A stretch of 64,000 bases of DNA from Gari tellinella (Eukaryota; Mollusca; Bivalvia; Cardiida; Psammobiidae): positions 62,819,832 to 62,883,831 of the forward strand of contig OV277862.1 of NCBI GenBank assembly GCA_922989275.2. Direction: 5' to 3'. The first letter of the stretch is position 1; the number at the start of each line of letters is the position of its first letter. This document shows, piece after piece, positions 20,851-35,100 of this stretch. The notes below the pieces were generated by a model that was not told the DNA's origin, ran no database searches, and was given only the letters and a program-made list of their open reading frames with translations. A program made the translations under genes and the position numbers.

Positions 20851-22324
20851 AATACCCCCACTATGCAGCACTCTGTCACACTCTGCAGACGTTTTCAATG
20901 AGGTTTGACAATGGCAGGGTGCTGCCACCATCATAAAAACTTGGACAATTTATGGCAAGTATCAAGTAAATCAGGTTGAAAGTGAAGGAGTTCGCCGTAC
21001 AAGATTTTGCCTGCCAATTTCAAGACCAATTTCAAGGCCAAAGGTAAAGGTCACAGAGATTTGAAATGTGTGTCTTGCACATCTACTACTCCTGAGTAAC
21101 ATTTATGCAAAGTATCAAGTGAATCAGGTTGAAAGTGAAGGAGGTGTTGAAAGTACAAGATTTTGCCTGCCAATTTCAAGACCAATTTAAATGACAAAGG
21201 TCAAGGTCACAGAGACCTGAAATTTGTGTCTTGCACATCTACTACACCTGAGTAACATCTATGCCAAGTATCAAATGAATCGGGTTGAAACTGAAGGAGG
21301 AGTTGAAAGTACAAGATTTTGCCTGCCAATTTCAAGACCAAATTTAAGGCCAAAGGTCAAGGTCACAGAGACCTGAAATTTGTGTCTTGCACATCTAGTA
21401 CACCTGAGTAACATCTATGCCAAGTATCAAATGAATCGGGTTGAAACTGAAAGAGGAGTTGAAAGTACAAGATTTTGCCTACCAATTTCAAGACCAAAGG
21501 TCAAGGTCAAGGTCACAGAGACCTGAAAATTGTGTCTTGCACATCTACTACACCTGAGTAACATCTATGCAAAGTATCAAATGAATCGGGTTGAAACTGA
21601 AGGAGGAGTTGAAAGTACAAGATTTTGCCTGCCAATTTCAAGACCAAATTTAAGGCCAAAGGTCAAGGTCACAGAAACCTGAAATTTGTGTCTTGCACAT
21701 CTAGTACACCTAAGTAACATTTATGCCAAGTATCAAATGAATCTGGTTGAAACTGAAAGAGGAGTTGAAAGTACAAGATTTTGCCTACCAATTTCAAGGC
21801 CAAAGGTCAAGGTCACAGAGACCTGAAATTTGTGTCTTGCACATCTACTACACCTGAGTAACATCTATTCCAAGTATCAAATGAATCGGGTTAAAACTGA
21901 AGGAGGAGTTGAAAGTACAAGATTTTGCCTACCAATTTCAATGCCAAAGGTCAAGGTCACAGAGACCTGAAATTTGTGTCTTGCACATCTACTACACCTG
22001 AGTAACATCTATTCCAAGTATCAAATGAATCGGGTTGAAACTGAAGGAGGAGTTGAAAGTACAAGATTTTGCCTACCAATTTCAATGCCAAAGGTCAAGG
22101 TCAAGGTCACAGAGACCTGAAATTTGTGTCTTGCACATCTACTACACCTGAGTAACATTTATGCCAAATATCAAATTAATCGGGTTGAAACTGAAGGAGG
22201 AGTTGAAAGTACAAGATTTTGCAGACAGACCGACGGCCAACCGACTGACGGCCAACCAACCAACCGACCGACCGACAGGCTGATTCCAGTATACCCCCCT
22301 CAAACTCTGTTTGTGGGGGTATAA
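20851..22324. mobile_element. Terminal-hairpin element carrying ~150-bp satellite
   Basis: The left end is ATACCCCCACTATG. The right end is TATACCCCCC ... GTGGGGGTATA, so the 3' end can fold on itself and also matches the left end in inverted sense. The body is the tandem array, followed by a (GACGGCCAACC)n/(CCGA)n tract at 22220-22275. A central ~150-bp tandem array plus a terminal hairpin recalls the pearl/HINE Helitron-like elements described in bivalves; I cannot confirm that class here. Confidence 0.6.
20950..22225. repeat. ~144-157-bp satellite, about nine copies
   Basis: Units carry GAATC(G/A)GGTTGAAA, GTACAAGATTTTGCCT, CCAATTTCAAG, AAAGGTCAAGGTCACAGAG, TGTCTTGCACATCTA and TGAGTAACAT. 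The GAGTAAC word recurs near 21094, 21249, 21405, 21556, 21712, 21856, 22000 and 22149. Length differences come from gain or loss of the CAAATTTAAGG block. Confidence 0.95.
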
Positions 22325-22423
22325 TTAAAGGCATTAAAAAGCGTATTTATGGGGTAATGGGATAGTCTAGGAAGTTAGAACAATCCATTTGAAGTTCCAG
22401 GGGACATTGAGTTACTTCACCCA

Positions 22424-22960
22424 GGGCTCAAAATAACAAGGAGTAAACCAAACAACTCCCAACATTTTCTCACTCATTTCAGCACAAAAACCTATGGTAA
22501 TACTACTCATTAGAATCGTCTAATGAGTAGTACTAACACCATAGGGTTTAATGCAGAAATAAAGATTTTAGGGCTGCCATTTCTCCGGATTTTTCCAAAA
22601 TCTTCGGATTTTCATCCTAGCCGATAGTAGCTTAAAGCAGGCTGTAAGGAAAGCAGAATTCACATTAAGGCTCATTCTGCTTAACATTCAACCTGCTTTA
22701 TGTAATCACGCTTGAAAAATAGAAAATTTGGAAATCTTAGGACTTTTCATGATCAACTTATGGCAGCCCTGAGAAGTTTTATTTAAATACCCCTCTTATC
22801 TGGAGCTCTGAACTGAGCTTGAGTTATCTGGGTTCAACTGTCCATCCTCCATACTGTCATTTATCTAACATTGTTCCACTCATTTCAGCACCAAAACCTA
22901 TGGTAATACTACTCATTTTAGTTTTTTTAACTACTCCCCCTATCTAGAGCTCTGGATTGA
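22424..22960. mobile_element. Degenerate family D and B MITE fragments, RTTN 3' flank
   Basis: GTAATACTACTCATTAGAATCGTC with the inverted TCTAATGAGTAGTACTAAC and ACACCATAGGGTTTAATGCAGAAATAAAG is the family D core. A second partial D start (CACTCATTTCAGCACC) is at about 22873. TTAAAGCAGGCTGTAAGGAAAGCAGAAT at 22632-22660 is a family B arm. Confidence 0.6.
22778..22783 (-). promoter_or_regulatory. Possible RTTN polyadenylation signal
   Basis: AATAAA on the minus strand, about 215 bp downstream of the rotatin stop codon. The only support is position; MITE sequence surrounds it. Confidence 0.3.
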
Positions 22961-22995
22961 GCTTGAGTTATTTGGGTTCTACTGTCAAGGTAATG

Positions 22996-23133
22996 TCATT
23001 CACTGACAGTTTGTATTACAGCCTGTAGATCCTGGGCAAACTTCTCCAACTGTCCATCTTCCATGCTGTCGTTTTTACTGAGAGCTTCTTGAAGTTTTGG
23101 CAGAACATTGGCATTCTTCATTACCACCTTAGC
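22996..23133 (-). CDS. RTTN: RTTN last coding exon (residues 1342-1386 and stop)
   Basis: Starts AKVVMKN after acceptor TTTTACAG, phase 0, and ends TVSE before TGA (22996-22998). This is the end of the terminal helical repeat that follows the WALVYNNQK motif of the preceding exon. Residue numbers in all exon entries count from the first codon in the window. Confidence 0.88.
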   Translation of the reverse strand, partial: AKVVMKNANVLPKLQEALSKNDSMEDGQLEKFAQDLQAVIQTVSE

Positions 23134-26100
23134 CTGTAAAATATATACACAAATACTTTTAAACATTATCCCATAGCTTACATGTATTTCTAGTGTTGAG
23201 GACAGGTAAACCACTTAATGCAGGTTGAAAGTAAAGCAGATTGCGCCTTAAGGCACATTTTGCTGTACTTTCAGACTGCTTTAAGCTGGAAAAGACTTGC
23301 CCCAATGATGAATAGCAAGACTAAGATATGTTATGCATATCACCTACTCAAAAATAGTGTTGGATAAAAACTTAATGTTCGAGATAAAACCCTCTGCCAC
23401 CTGGTGACCTGCCAACTACTTAGGGTCAGGGTCTGCACTGATTGCCATTTTGCAATATATTACCAAAAAACAACCCTAAATAGTCTAAAATGCACTAATC
23501 CTTATTTGAAACTGGAATTGTCCATTAAAAGTTTCAGGGGCCAATGAGTTAAAAAAAAAAGATTGGACACAATTGGACAGATGGATACGTCATGTAGTTT
23601 GTATAAAGTGACTAGTAGGTGACAAGCTTTTGCCCTGTAAAAACAAAGATATGAAGGCAAGACTAAGGCTCCTTTAGGAGCTTTCTGTTTTACTGTCACC
23701 TTGCTTTAAGCTGTCCCCTGACTTTTTTACAATTATTTAGCCTTGTTTCTAGAGAGGTTTTACTGTGTATGTATGAGTACATGTACTGCTTCAAACAGGA
23801 GAAAGGTATCCAAGCTGAGATTTCTTCGCACTAGGCTGACCCACTAGCTGGAGAGAGTGGCGTTTATACACCCACCTTCTGGTTATTGTAGACCAGGGCC
23901 CATAACCCTGAGGCAGCCACTGTCTGCAGAATACCATCACTGGAGTCTACACACTTCAGTAACTGAGGCAACAGATCATCTACAAAATTGAAATGCAACA
24001 ATTAACCCATTACCAAATAGCCCATTTCTAGTTTTGAATACAGGTCACCACTTAAAGCAGGTTTGAAATAAAGCGCATTCTGCTTTACTTTCAGCCCTCT
24101 TTAAGCTACCATCAGCTATAATATAGACATTTTTTCTTGTAGTACATATTTATGACTATAAATTGGCATTATTTTCTTCAGTGGAGGAATAAATCAAATG
24201 CACTAAAAGGCATTTTTTGGGGGGAAAGTTTAAACATAACTTCAGATATATGAACAGGTGTTTTGTTTTCAAATGCTACAATGGTAGCCCACTCATATGG
24301 TTTAACTCTTTGAACCCTAGTCCCGCATATAGGCCTGCTTTTCAAACAGTGTACATGTGAATAGTACACATGTCCTATACAAACAGTGAAGACCCAGATC
24401 AGAGGGCTCCGAAAGGAGCCCTCTGATCAGGGTCTTCACTGTTTGTCACAATGCCAAACATTGACAAAAACAACCCTTTAAAGTCAGAAATGGACTAGAC
24501 TTAGATGGAAACTGGAATTGTCCATTTAAAATTTCAGGGAGGAAAGAGTTAAAGCATATGGTTTTTATTAATCCGGTGACCTTAGAAAAGCTTCAAATTC
24601 TCCCAACCCCATTAGCTACAATAACTTATTGTTTGCATAGGACCAATGTACTCTCAACACTACAAGCCATCTGATACACTGTTAGTAAATTACGAGCCTA
24701 CTCGAAGCTATGGTTCAATGTGTTAACACTAGCTATGCTTAGATGAGTTTAGCCGTACAAAAAACATTCACTACACCGTACCATTGGCCAACACTTTGGG
24801 CTTGTTACTGGAGTGACAGCACAAGTTCCTCACTATAGTCAAGGCACACTCTCTCTGCCTGGAATGTGGACAGTCAATAAACTCTAACAGGAGGTCTATG
24901 GCATCTGAAACAAGCACATACAATTTAATTAAGTTCATAATTTTAACCCCTCACTAAATAATTTCATCTTTTTACGTCTCTGTTTATTCTTACACTGTGA
25001 AAAGTAGTCCTTAGCTAGCAATTTCTTGAAATAAAGAATGGTGGTATGTCAGGATTTTTTTTTCAGATAGAAGCTTAAAAGCAGTTTGAGAGTAAAGCAG
25101 CATTTTGCTTTACTTTCAACCTGCTTTAAGTAATAATTTGTCTTCAAAACTACACAAAGGCTATAGGGTAAATGGTAAAATGGAATACAGTAAAACCTTA
25201 AAACACCATCTCTTCTCGATCATGCAAACAAATCCGTTTTGAGAGGTTTTCAAATTTGGACAATTTAGCTGCCATTCTAACAAGTTAGATAAGATAAGCT
25301 CATTAATATTCTCTACATTCTATTCTACTTTGTACTGTCAACAATAGTTCACCAATTATTATAGACAGGGGGCACTCATGAGTTTCACCAAGGACTGAAC
25401 CGGTCCGTTCACTTTATCCCGACACCGACTAACATTTCCCCCCAAAAATCGTTTTCAGTACTGAGGACAGATTGTTGCTCAAAGCAGGCTGATAGCAAAG
25501 CAGAAAGCTCCTGCAGGAGCTTTCTGCTTTACTGTCAGTCTGCTTTAAGCAACCACCTGACTTAAGCACTGAAAACAAGCTATGAGGGAAATGGTTAAAT
25601 GGTTACTACATGTCTGCAGCATTGAAAACAAGCTACATGTATGACGAAATGGATTTATCTAACAATCACCTCTGAGGACAGCGCATGGCTGCCTTTTTGG
25701 TGTAGTAAATGAAAACAGCTATGCATTAACGGGCTGTTATAGCACATTGACAAAATCTAGGAAGAATAAACCAGAGCTCGAAATAAGGGGAATGATTCCA
25801 AAGCTAAAATCCTTGTCTTTCCGGATCCTATGATGTTACTTCTCATTAGAATAGTCTTAAAGAGACAATTATTATGAGTTTTTTATTCCATAGGGTTAAG
25901 TAGAGCTCTGTAAACATCAAACAGCTTCACATTACCTGGTATTTTTAATATCATTTGCTGTCCTTCAAGGGAGAAAGACAGATTCAGTAGCAATTCCAAC
26001 CATAACACTTCGATCAAGAGTTGCTTCCCTTTCACTTTGATGCTCTTGGATTTCTTTGGGTTCAGGTCAGAAAAGTCTCGAAGAAAGTTGCTCTGAAAAA

Positions 26101-29100
26101 TGTTAATTTTATCCTTTACCCCATAGACTGTTTCAAGTTTTGAAGATACGTAACCACTTAAAGCAGGTTGAATGTCTTAAGGCACATTCTGCTTTACTTT
26201 CAAGCTGATTTAAGCTACTATCTGCTAGAATGTAGTAAATATTTCTTATGTTACATATTCATGACATTTATTGACTGTATAAAATGGAACTTATTTCTTC
26301 AGTGGAGAAATAAATTGAGCGTATAAAACTGTGTATCTATGGAGTAATGGGTTAAGACATGCAAATAATCCACACAAAGTCCTCCTTGTGTATTCCCAAA
26401 GAGAAGTTGCTCTGCTCTACACGGCTATATCACAAATTTGAATAAAACACGTTTACTGACAGCCAACAGGTTTCAAGATAGGAGTTGTAAACAGCTTCTT
26501 TTTTCTGTTCCCTCCTTTATACCTCTCAACAAACCGTATGTTGTGACTATTCATTAGAATCCTTGCAAAGCGATAATTCTAATGAGTAGTCACATCATTG
26601 TGTTAAGTGGAAGCATAAGGATTTTATTTTTATTTTTTGAAATACTCCCAATATCTGGAGCCCTGCAGTTAAGTAATATATACAGTAAAACTGCAATCGT
26701 AGGTGAACAATTTCAGATGGTTTTCAACATAACTGCAATTTTTTAATAAGTAATTCATTTAAGCTCTAGACAAATTTTCATCTTCAGAATTCTTACAAAC
26801 TGATACTTATTTATTTGGTTACTTCTTCGTTTTCTTTCTGAGGCTAGCCAGGTAATAGACAGTTTCTTTTTGCTCTATTTTAGTTTTTCAACAGAATGAT
26901 CTACAAGCTATTCCTAACACTAAACATATTCCCACTAATGGCCAGATTAATGTCACAAACGATTGCCAGGATTCAAGGTTATTTAGCTTTTGAGTTGAGT
27001 CTGAAGTAGTTCTTAAGCATTTGATTGGTCAGATTTGAGCCTAGGCTCAAATCTGACCAATCAAATGCTTGAGAACAGTCTCAGACTCAATTCAAACTCT
27101 TTATAATCTTGGGGCCTGGTTAATGTTTTTCACCTATGTGTACTTACATAAGTACCGCCTGTAAGCATGGATGTGAGTGATTCCAGTATAACCCCTCAAC
27201 ACTTCACTATAGTTGGTATAACAAATACAGGGCTCCAGATAAGACGGAGTAAAGCGAATAAATACAATATTTTCTCACTCCTTTTAGCACCAAATCCTAT
27301 GGTGATACTACTCATTAGAATCGTCTCAAAGAGACAATTCTAATGAGTGGTAACACCATAGGGTTTAATGCAGAAATAAATATTTACGTTTTGAAATTCT
27401 CCCCTTATCTGGAGCTCTAAAATAGTCTCTTTATTGCTTACCTTCCATATGATATTTCTGCACTCTGAGGATAAGCCCAGGTTAGCCAGTAAACCAAACA
27501 ATCCTTTGAGCATAGGTTCCTTGTGTTTCTCCTTGCCTACATACTTTATGATACAGTGTACGAGGGAGTTGGAGCTGAGACCTGGCTTGGCCTGACTAAG
27601 GGTTGAGCTAGAGGGGCTCGTATATGCTAGGGAACTTGTACCTGAGAAGAAAATACAGTAAAAACTCTCTATTACAACCACTAAAATGAAGACTAATTGA
27701 TTGTTTAAAAGACAGGTGACAGCTTAAAGCAAGGTGACAGTAAAAGAGAAAGCTCCTAAAGGAGCTTTCTATTTCACTGTCACCTTGCTTTAAACAGTCA
27801 CCTGTCATAAACATCTAATAATTAATGCAATTTAAGGGTCGTTGTAGACAGGTTTTTACTGTAACAGGTTATTGCATACTGGGTTATTCTGATATAGTAT
27901 AAAAACAAACAGTAAATGATACTTTCAATGGTTATAAAAACTTGCATAATTTTGTCACCAAAGCAGCATTAAGCTACATTAGAACAATTCCAATCTAAAA
28001 AGCATGCTCATTCTGTTAACTCATTCTTCCCGGAACTTTTAACGGACATCTGCAGTTTCTACTTTAGCCTGGTCCATTTATGACTGTTTAAAGTTGTTTT
28101 CTGCACTATATTGCAAAATGGCAAACAGTGCAGACCCTGATCATTGGGCTCCTAAAGGAGTCCTATGATCAGAGTCTACACTGTTTGCATAAGATAACTG
28201 TACACTGTTTGCAAATAATGAGTATGCTAGTTTCTAGGGTTCAATGTGTTGTATTACAATGATTCTTCCTGATTATAATTGAACGTTAGATAACAGTGAC
28301 TTACCTGTAGGACAGCCTGCTGTGAATGTAGTCAACAGTGCTAGCACACACTGCATGAGACCTCCATCTACCTGACACCAGGACCAGAGCTTGTGTACAA
28401 TGTTCTGTAGACCACTGTGATAGCAAGCCATCTAGGAAAACACATAAACATTTCAGTATAGTTTTTTTTTTTCAAATATCTTGTCTTGATTTTTTAAGAC
28501 TGATATTTGCTTAAACCAGGATGAAAGTAAAGCAGAAAGCTAATAATCGTTTTTGATGCGTATGTAGAGGAGATGAGATTAAGTCTTGTCATCCTAAAAA
28601 GCTAAACATTACTGAAAGGTTTGCAAGTGTAAATGAGCTTATTTCCCTACATTCAAAGCCACAAATAATGATCCTGCTTTGTGAAACATGTTCATGATAG
28701 ATTGCCAGGGAGACCATCAGAGAGGGGTTATAGTTGTATGTAGTTACCTTAACACTTTCATTCTTGTACATGAAGTTGCGGAGAAGATCGAGTGTTAAGA
28801 TGAGATCGTGTATAGCAGTATCATCTTTGGTTTTGCCTGGCTGTAGAGAGGCCATGTTGAGTTTGGCATGGGTTTGTTTCACATGCTCTAGTAGATTCTC
28901 AGCAAGTCCCACTGTTAAAAGAGAAAGGCAATATAGAGTTATTGGTTTTAACTCCTTTTTGACATATTACTCTTTGCATGTCCTAGAAGAAAAATCTGTG
29001 ATAGTTACAAATTAATTAAAAATTATAAATATTGAATATCTATAACCCAGTTAAGCCTACTGTTTACTCATTTGCAAATACAGTAACACCTCTCTATTAG

Positions 29101-32100
29101 GACCACTAAAACAAAGGTTAATTAATTGTATACAAGACAGGTGACAGCTTAAAGCATGGGGATATTAAAACAGAAAGCTCCTTAAGGAGCTTTCTGTTTT
29201 ACTGTCAGCTTGTTTTAAGCAGCCACCTGTCTTAAACACTGAGTCGTAATAGTAAGGTTTTACTGTACAATGTATCAATATAAGCTCACACTCCAGTGCC
29301 GTTGCCTTAGCCGATTCTGAGATCGCTAGTAGACACTTCAGGCAGGTAATGACTGGGATTCTCTCCCCCGACATGGAGTTGTCTCCCTTCTTGAGAATGC
29401 ATTGATCCAGGGAACCAATAAGAGCCTTGCAGAACCTGGAACCAGCTGTGATCTGACTGGAGTCCTTGTCTTCAGAATCTATAATGATAATACAACATAA
29501 TGTAAAGGAACCTTGTACACAGTCTAATAAAGTAAAAAACAGTTTTTGTTCAAAACCTGTTCCACATAGCCTGTTTCTAGTTTTAATTTGATTTGATTTG
29601 TTATGATTTTACATTGCTTTTAACAGTATTTCAGTCATATCGAGACGTCCAGCTAATTACATCTGGAGGAAGCCCCCAGAAGCCCTTTATGCACTGTTTC
29701 AAACACAAATCGGCAACTGGGTAGAACCACCGACCTTCCGCAAGCCAGCTGGGAGGCTTCCCCACATGAAAAATCCAAACGACCCGGCAGGGATTCGAAC
29801 TTACAGTGGGGTTCACCAAAATTTGCAAATCCATTGTTTTCTACATTGTTGTAAGCTTCTTACAGATTTTATTCGTTGGTAAAAACAATGTTTTACCTTT
29901 GAGGATAAGTAACCTTATCGGCTACATACCTGGCTGAAGAGACTGGTTGAGCAGGGAGGTGATGGTTACTGTAGTTATCTCCCCTGAATGTTTGCTGGTC
30001 AGTTTGCCATCCTCACTGCATACAATAGCCAAGAAGTGGAGACACTGACCATACAGCTGCCTGTCTTCATAGTCCCCGTCCAGTATCTTCTGAAGGCTAC
30101 CTGTATAGTACATCAACACATTACCCCATAGTCTGTCTCCAGTTATAAAGATAGCTGACCACTTAAAGCAGGTTGAAAGTAAAGCAAATGCGCCTTAACT
30201 CTTTCCTCCCTGAAACTTCAAATGGACAATCCCAGTTTCCATTTAAGTATAGTCCATTTCTGACTTTTAAGGGTTGTTTTTGTCAATGTATTGTAATATG
30301 ACAAACAGTGAAGACCCAGATCAGAGGGCTCCATAAGGAGCCCTCTGATCTGGGTATTCAGTTTGCATAGGACAAGTGCACTTTTCACATGTATACTGTT
30401 TGAAAAGGACGCCTAAATGCGGGACTAGGGTTCAAAGGGTTAAGGTGCCTTAAAGCAAAATGCGCCTTAAGGTGCATTCTGCTTTACTTTCAGCCTGCTA
30501 TAAGCTACCATCTACTAGGATATAGATTCTTATTGTACATATTCATGACTGTATAGTATAGACTGGAAGTATACAGTACACGTCTCGCAATGTTTAAAAA
30601 GTCCGCGCTCCCAGCACGGACACTTTTGAATGTCCGCGGGTTTCCAGCACGGACAATTTTTTTGCACCATCGTGGACAAAATTTGTGTCCACCGCGGACA
30701 GAAATTTACCCTACGGGATATTTCCGCGGCGGAGTCATCGCTGATTGCGATGGCATCATCGCGGATTGCGGTGGCATCATCGTGGACGCTACCTGTATGA
30801 GTTGGAGACGCTGAATCGCTTTAGGTGAAAATTATCAAGAAAAGATATGCAACAGCTTACTTGTTCATACACGTGTGCATTTGTAACTGTAGAAACCTTT
30901 TTGGAATACAGTCATATTTCGAAATCATAATGAAATATAATAAACATGTAAATAGCCTACTCTTAAAACCCGAAACTGAAACAGGTTCTTTATGTTAAAC
31001 TAAAGTCTATAGTCAGGTTGCCAAAATAAAAAAAAGATAAAGGATAAAAAAGTCTACGTATATTGTGTTTTAACTCACAGTCTAAGTTGATTGAAAATCA
31101 TACGGGAAGAGATTAAAAATGTCACTCGTATTCGGTCATAATTGTTTCGACCCAACACAAGAGTAAAAAAGGGGGGGGGGGGGTTATAAAACTCGGGAAA
31201 ACCATTTTTTTTTCAATCCCATAAACGTGTGTCTTCTTCGAAGACAAGAACTTATAATACGGTAAAACCTCTCTGTGACGTCAACTGAATTGTTTTAGTT
31301 AGCAGGTGATTATGGCAGGCGACTGCTTAAAGCGGTTGCTGGGAAGTTACGCAACCCTGTTGCGTTCACGTCTGTCAGTTCGCTACCTAGGTTCTTTTTT
31401 ATTTTACACGTTTAGCTACCCGCGATCTACCGAACAAAATATAATTGCTTGTCCATGCTTATCGTTGTTTATTAGCTAAGTATGATATCTACTTTAAATC
31501 ATATAAAAGAATTAAATTGTAGAAGTGTTATAATCTCGCAGTTAAAATGAAATTAGCATTTGTCAATTTCAAATGGCGCTTCTTCGAGCACACGTATTTA
31601 AAAGCACGTGCATGCTTAAAAAAGGTGAACGTAAATAAGTCCCGGCAGGAGCTTTCTACTTTACGTTTACCTTGCTTTAACCTATCATCTGTCTTTTATG
31701 CAGTCAATTAGCCTTCTTTTCAGTGTTCGTAATAGAGAGGTTTTATTGTATATTAAATAATGGTATAAGGATCAAACACATCTACACGATTTATTTTGTT
31801 TCAAAATCTATAACTTTTGATCGGTCAACTTTGTCAAACATGAGCTTGCATTTTTTCTGGGGAAAGTAGATGGTTATAGAAGGCAGTGTTACATGTATGC
31901 AAACAAGAGAGAGAGAGAGAGAGGGAGACAGACATAGAGAGAATGAGTGAGAGATAGAGATAGGGGGGGATATAGACAGACAGACTTAGAGAAGGAATAA
32001 AGAAAGACATACAGACTGTCAGAAAGACAGATACATGTAGACAGACAGCAACAGAGAGTCAGTCAGACAGGTGTTTTCACGTGGAAATAATTATATGCTG

Positions 32101-35100
32101 TTAGAGCTTATAACTAAAAAATACTTACTTCCCAGAATGTTTTAGAGCAAACGGTCACATGATTAAATAAAATGTACGTGTTAACTACATTTTACACGGC
32201 CGAGCGTACTTTTCCGTCTCTTTTCTAAAACATAATTAAACCCTATTTAGCATTTTTATGAAATTGCATATAATATGGCAATCAACTACGTAAAGACATT
32301 TAAACAGAACAGAACAAAACATTATTTTTTTTCTCACAAATCACAAATATTTTATAAAAACATGTGAACAAATACAGGTCAATAATTTCATGTAAATAGG
32401 TTGAAAAATTTCAATTGTAAAACAGTTGTAATGTGGTTTGATATCTGGAGCGTTTGCTCCTAATTAGATACAGCAATAACAACAAAAAAGGTAAATGGGG
32501 GTGGGGGGGGGGGGGGGGGGGGGGGCGAGTGAAACGTGAAAAAAGAGTAAGCGATTAAGAAAATTCAAATTTCAAGAAAAAAAAGATACGATATTTAAAA
32601 AAATCTTCATATTAGTAATTTATTGACAGTTACACCTTGATTACAAGGGATATTATTTTCATTTTTATTTTTATTTGCAGACAGCATAAAAGTTAACACA
32701 TACAACCATTGTAACGAGTAAAATCGACATTTACATACAGTGTACCTATGAAGAGTACACTTGGTCTATGCAAACGAATAGCAAACCTACAACTCCGATG
32801 GCTAGTGTCTTTAAACACCATATCGGATCTGCGATGCTGTTACTGTGCAATTGCCATGTCTACGGTTATCTTCAATCCATATGTGAAAATATTTTGTCAT
32901 GTCTAATAGGATTTATATGTTATTATGAAATTTTGTACAGTAACTGGTTTATAATGCACATAAGTAATGTTTTAATTGTTAACCCTCATAATGCTAAGAG
33001 CGATTGGACGTGTTTAGCTGTGCAAACCTCAAGTCAGCCGCTGAGAAATTTGGTGTCTGATCAGGGTCCAAACGTTTAACACTACTGTTTAGGTTTCATT
33101 TATTTTAAAAAGAAAAACAGATGGTGTTGTGTTCTTTTGCAAAGTACATTCTAAAACTAGATTATCATACTCAGTGAATAGGGTAAACAAAGTCTTCTGC
33201 ATTCATATACATATAATGAAAATATTAGTTTATAGTTATAGTAATTAACGGTATATATAATTACCTTGCGATTGTAACTCAGTGTATGATAGGGATTCAC
33301 TTGAATTATTAAACAACATTTTCGTTTACTTTCATTCGTAAGAACTATAACGTTGATGACATTGTATTATCTGGTTTTGAGATGATCGGTTACAATGTAC
33401 ATAATACGTGTAGCGATAGAATTTACATCTGAACCGATAAAAAATCAATCAAATTAATTGTGTAAGTACTTAATAGTGATATTGCGGTCTCTGTCACTCG
33501 TCATCTGCCATATTTCCCCTTGGGCGCCTCGGTTGCATGGATCACGTGACTAGATTAAGCAGTTTATTCCGACGCTATCAATGGGATTTATGGCATACAG
33601 TGTTAAACTCGTTCTTTTTTATGATTGGCTTTTAAATTTGGGGGCGGAGTTTAAAGAAATCATTTACGATAAACTGGTCGAAAAATAAGGTATTGGTTGG
33701 AAACTGGGAGGTCACGACAGTCTAATTGACACACCAATCAGTTAATTTGATAAAAACTGTGATGTTACATAACAAAAGTTTGCAGGGGTATTTTGTATCT
33801 TTAGCACTTAGGCGGGACGTTAAACCTTAGCAACAACAACAACTATTTTGAAAATCCATAGAAATGATACACGTTACAAGTTAAGGCGGCTTTAAAAGTG
33901 CTTTTGATTTTTTAATTGGTCTTATAAAATCGTAAAAATATTAAAACAAAGTCAACAAAAATGGCATATATTATGGTGAAATACTTTCATCCCTGAGCTA
34001 TGAAATATGGGTTGGGTGTCATTAATTAAAAAATTGTTTTCTTTATTAGACCATCATCTCTACCTTAGACGGTGCAGATCCTGATCAGATGTACAAGGAG
34101 CCCTCTGATCTGGGTTTACATGTTTGCTGTTTTAAACGACAAGTTCACTTGTCATAGGTACACTGTTAGTAAGTGACGAGTGCACTCGTCAATAGGATTG
34201 AGTGTTTGACGTAATTACGATATATGATCGTATCCTTAAACGGTATAGATCCAGATCAGAGGAATCGAGGAACCATCTGATCTGGATCCACATCTACATG
34301 CTTAGCATTCGACAAGTCTCCATGATACTGTTCATAGGTTACAAGAATGTGTTTTAAGCAATTACGATGTGTGATCGTATCCTTAAACGGTGCAGATACT
34401 GATCAGAGAGCTCTAGGAGCACACTGATCTGGGTCGTCATAGTTACATGTATAAAGGTTTGTTTATGTGTAATAAATCAATTTTCTAATTCCTGTTGTAT
34501 CACCGGCGCTTTTGTGCCAGCAGTTGTTAGTTAATGACGAGTATACTCGTCGATAGGGTTGAATGTTTTAAACGGTTCTGATCCTGATCAGATGACTCCT
34601 TAACTCTTTCCTCCCTAAAACTTCAAATGGACAATCCCAGTTTCCATTTTAGTCTAGTCCATTTTTGACTTTTAAGGGTTGTTTTTGTCACTGTTTTGCA
34701 TTATGACAAACAGTGAAAACCCAGATCAGAGGGCTCCGTATACATGTATACTGTTTGAAAAGGACGCCTATATGCGGGACTGGGGTTCAAAGGGTTAAGG
34801 GACACTTTGATCTGCGTCTTCACTATTAGTAAACGACTGGCCGCTTATCATAGATTTGAATTATTACTAATTTCAAAATTCCCTTATATATATATATATT
34901 AGAAATCAACAAACTATTTGAAACAGTAATCAAGCTATGATAAAGGTTTAAGCCTTCTGTTTGTTGTGGTATGTGTTGTCTGCAAAATCCGTCGTCTTTT
35001 TCCAAGACACGGAGCCAATGAGCTGTAACAGCTTGTTGATGGAAGGCGGCACTTTCATTTGTGATTGTCGGGTTTTGTGATCTTACCCCCTGCGCTAGAA

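Larger units (their letters stand above)
20670..22365. mobile_element. MITE family B copy split by a satellite-bearing element
   Basis: The left half starts CCCATTACCCCATAGCCTG (20671) and runs to about 20845 with the family sequence CTTCATGAGGAATAAAC. The right half, AAAGCGTATTTATGGGGTAATGGG, is at 22335-22362. Between them lies the satellite element. Confidence 0.65.

Noticed and set aside
20950..22225. CRISPR-like or coding interpretation of the regular ~150-bp array
   Set aside because: Units are wholly repetitive with no unique spacers, and this is eukaryotic satellite DNA.
30590..30814. 74-codon + frame as transposase of the 8.15-kb element
   Set aside because: It is a translation of the GC-rich subterminal repeats (repeated DCDGIIADCGG-type text) with no catalytic motif.
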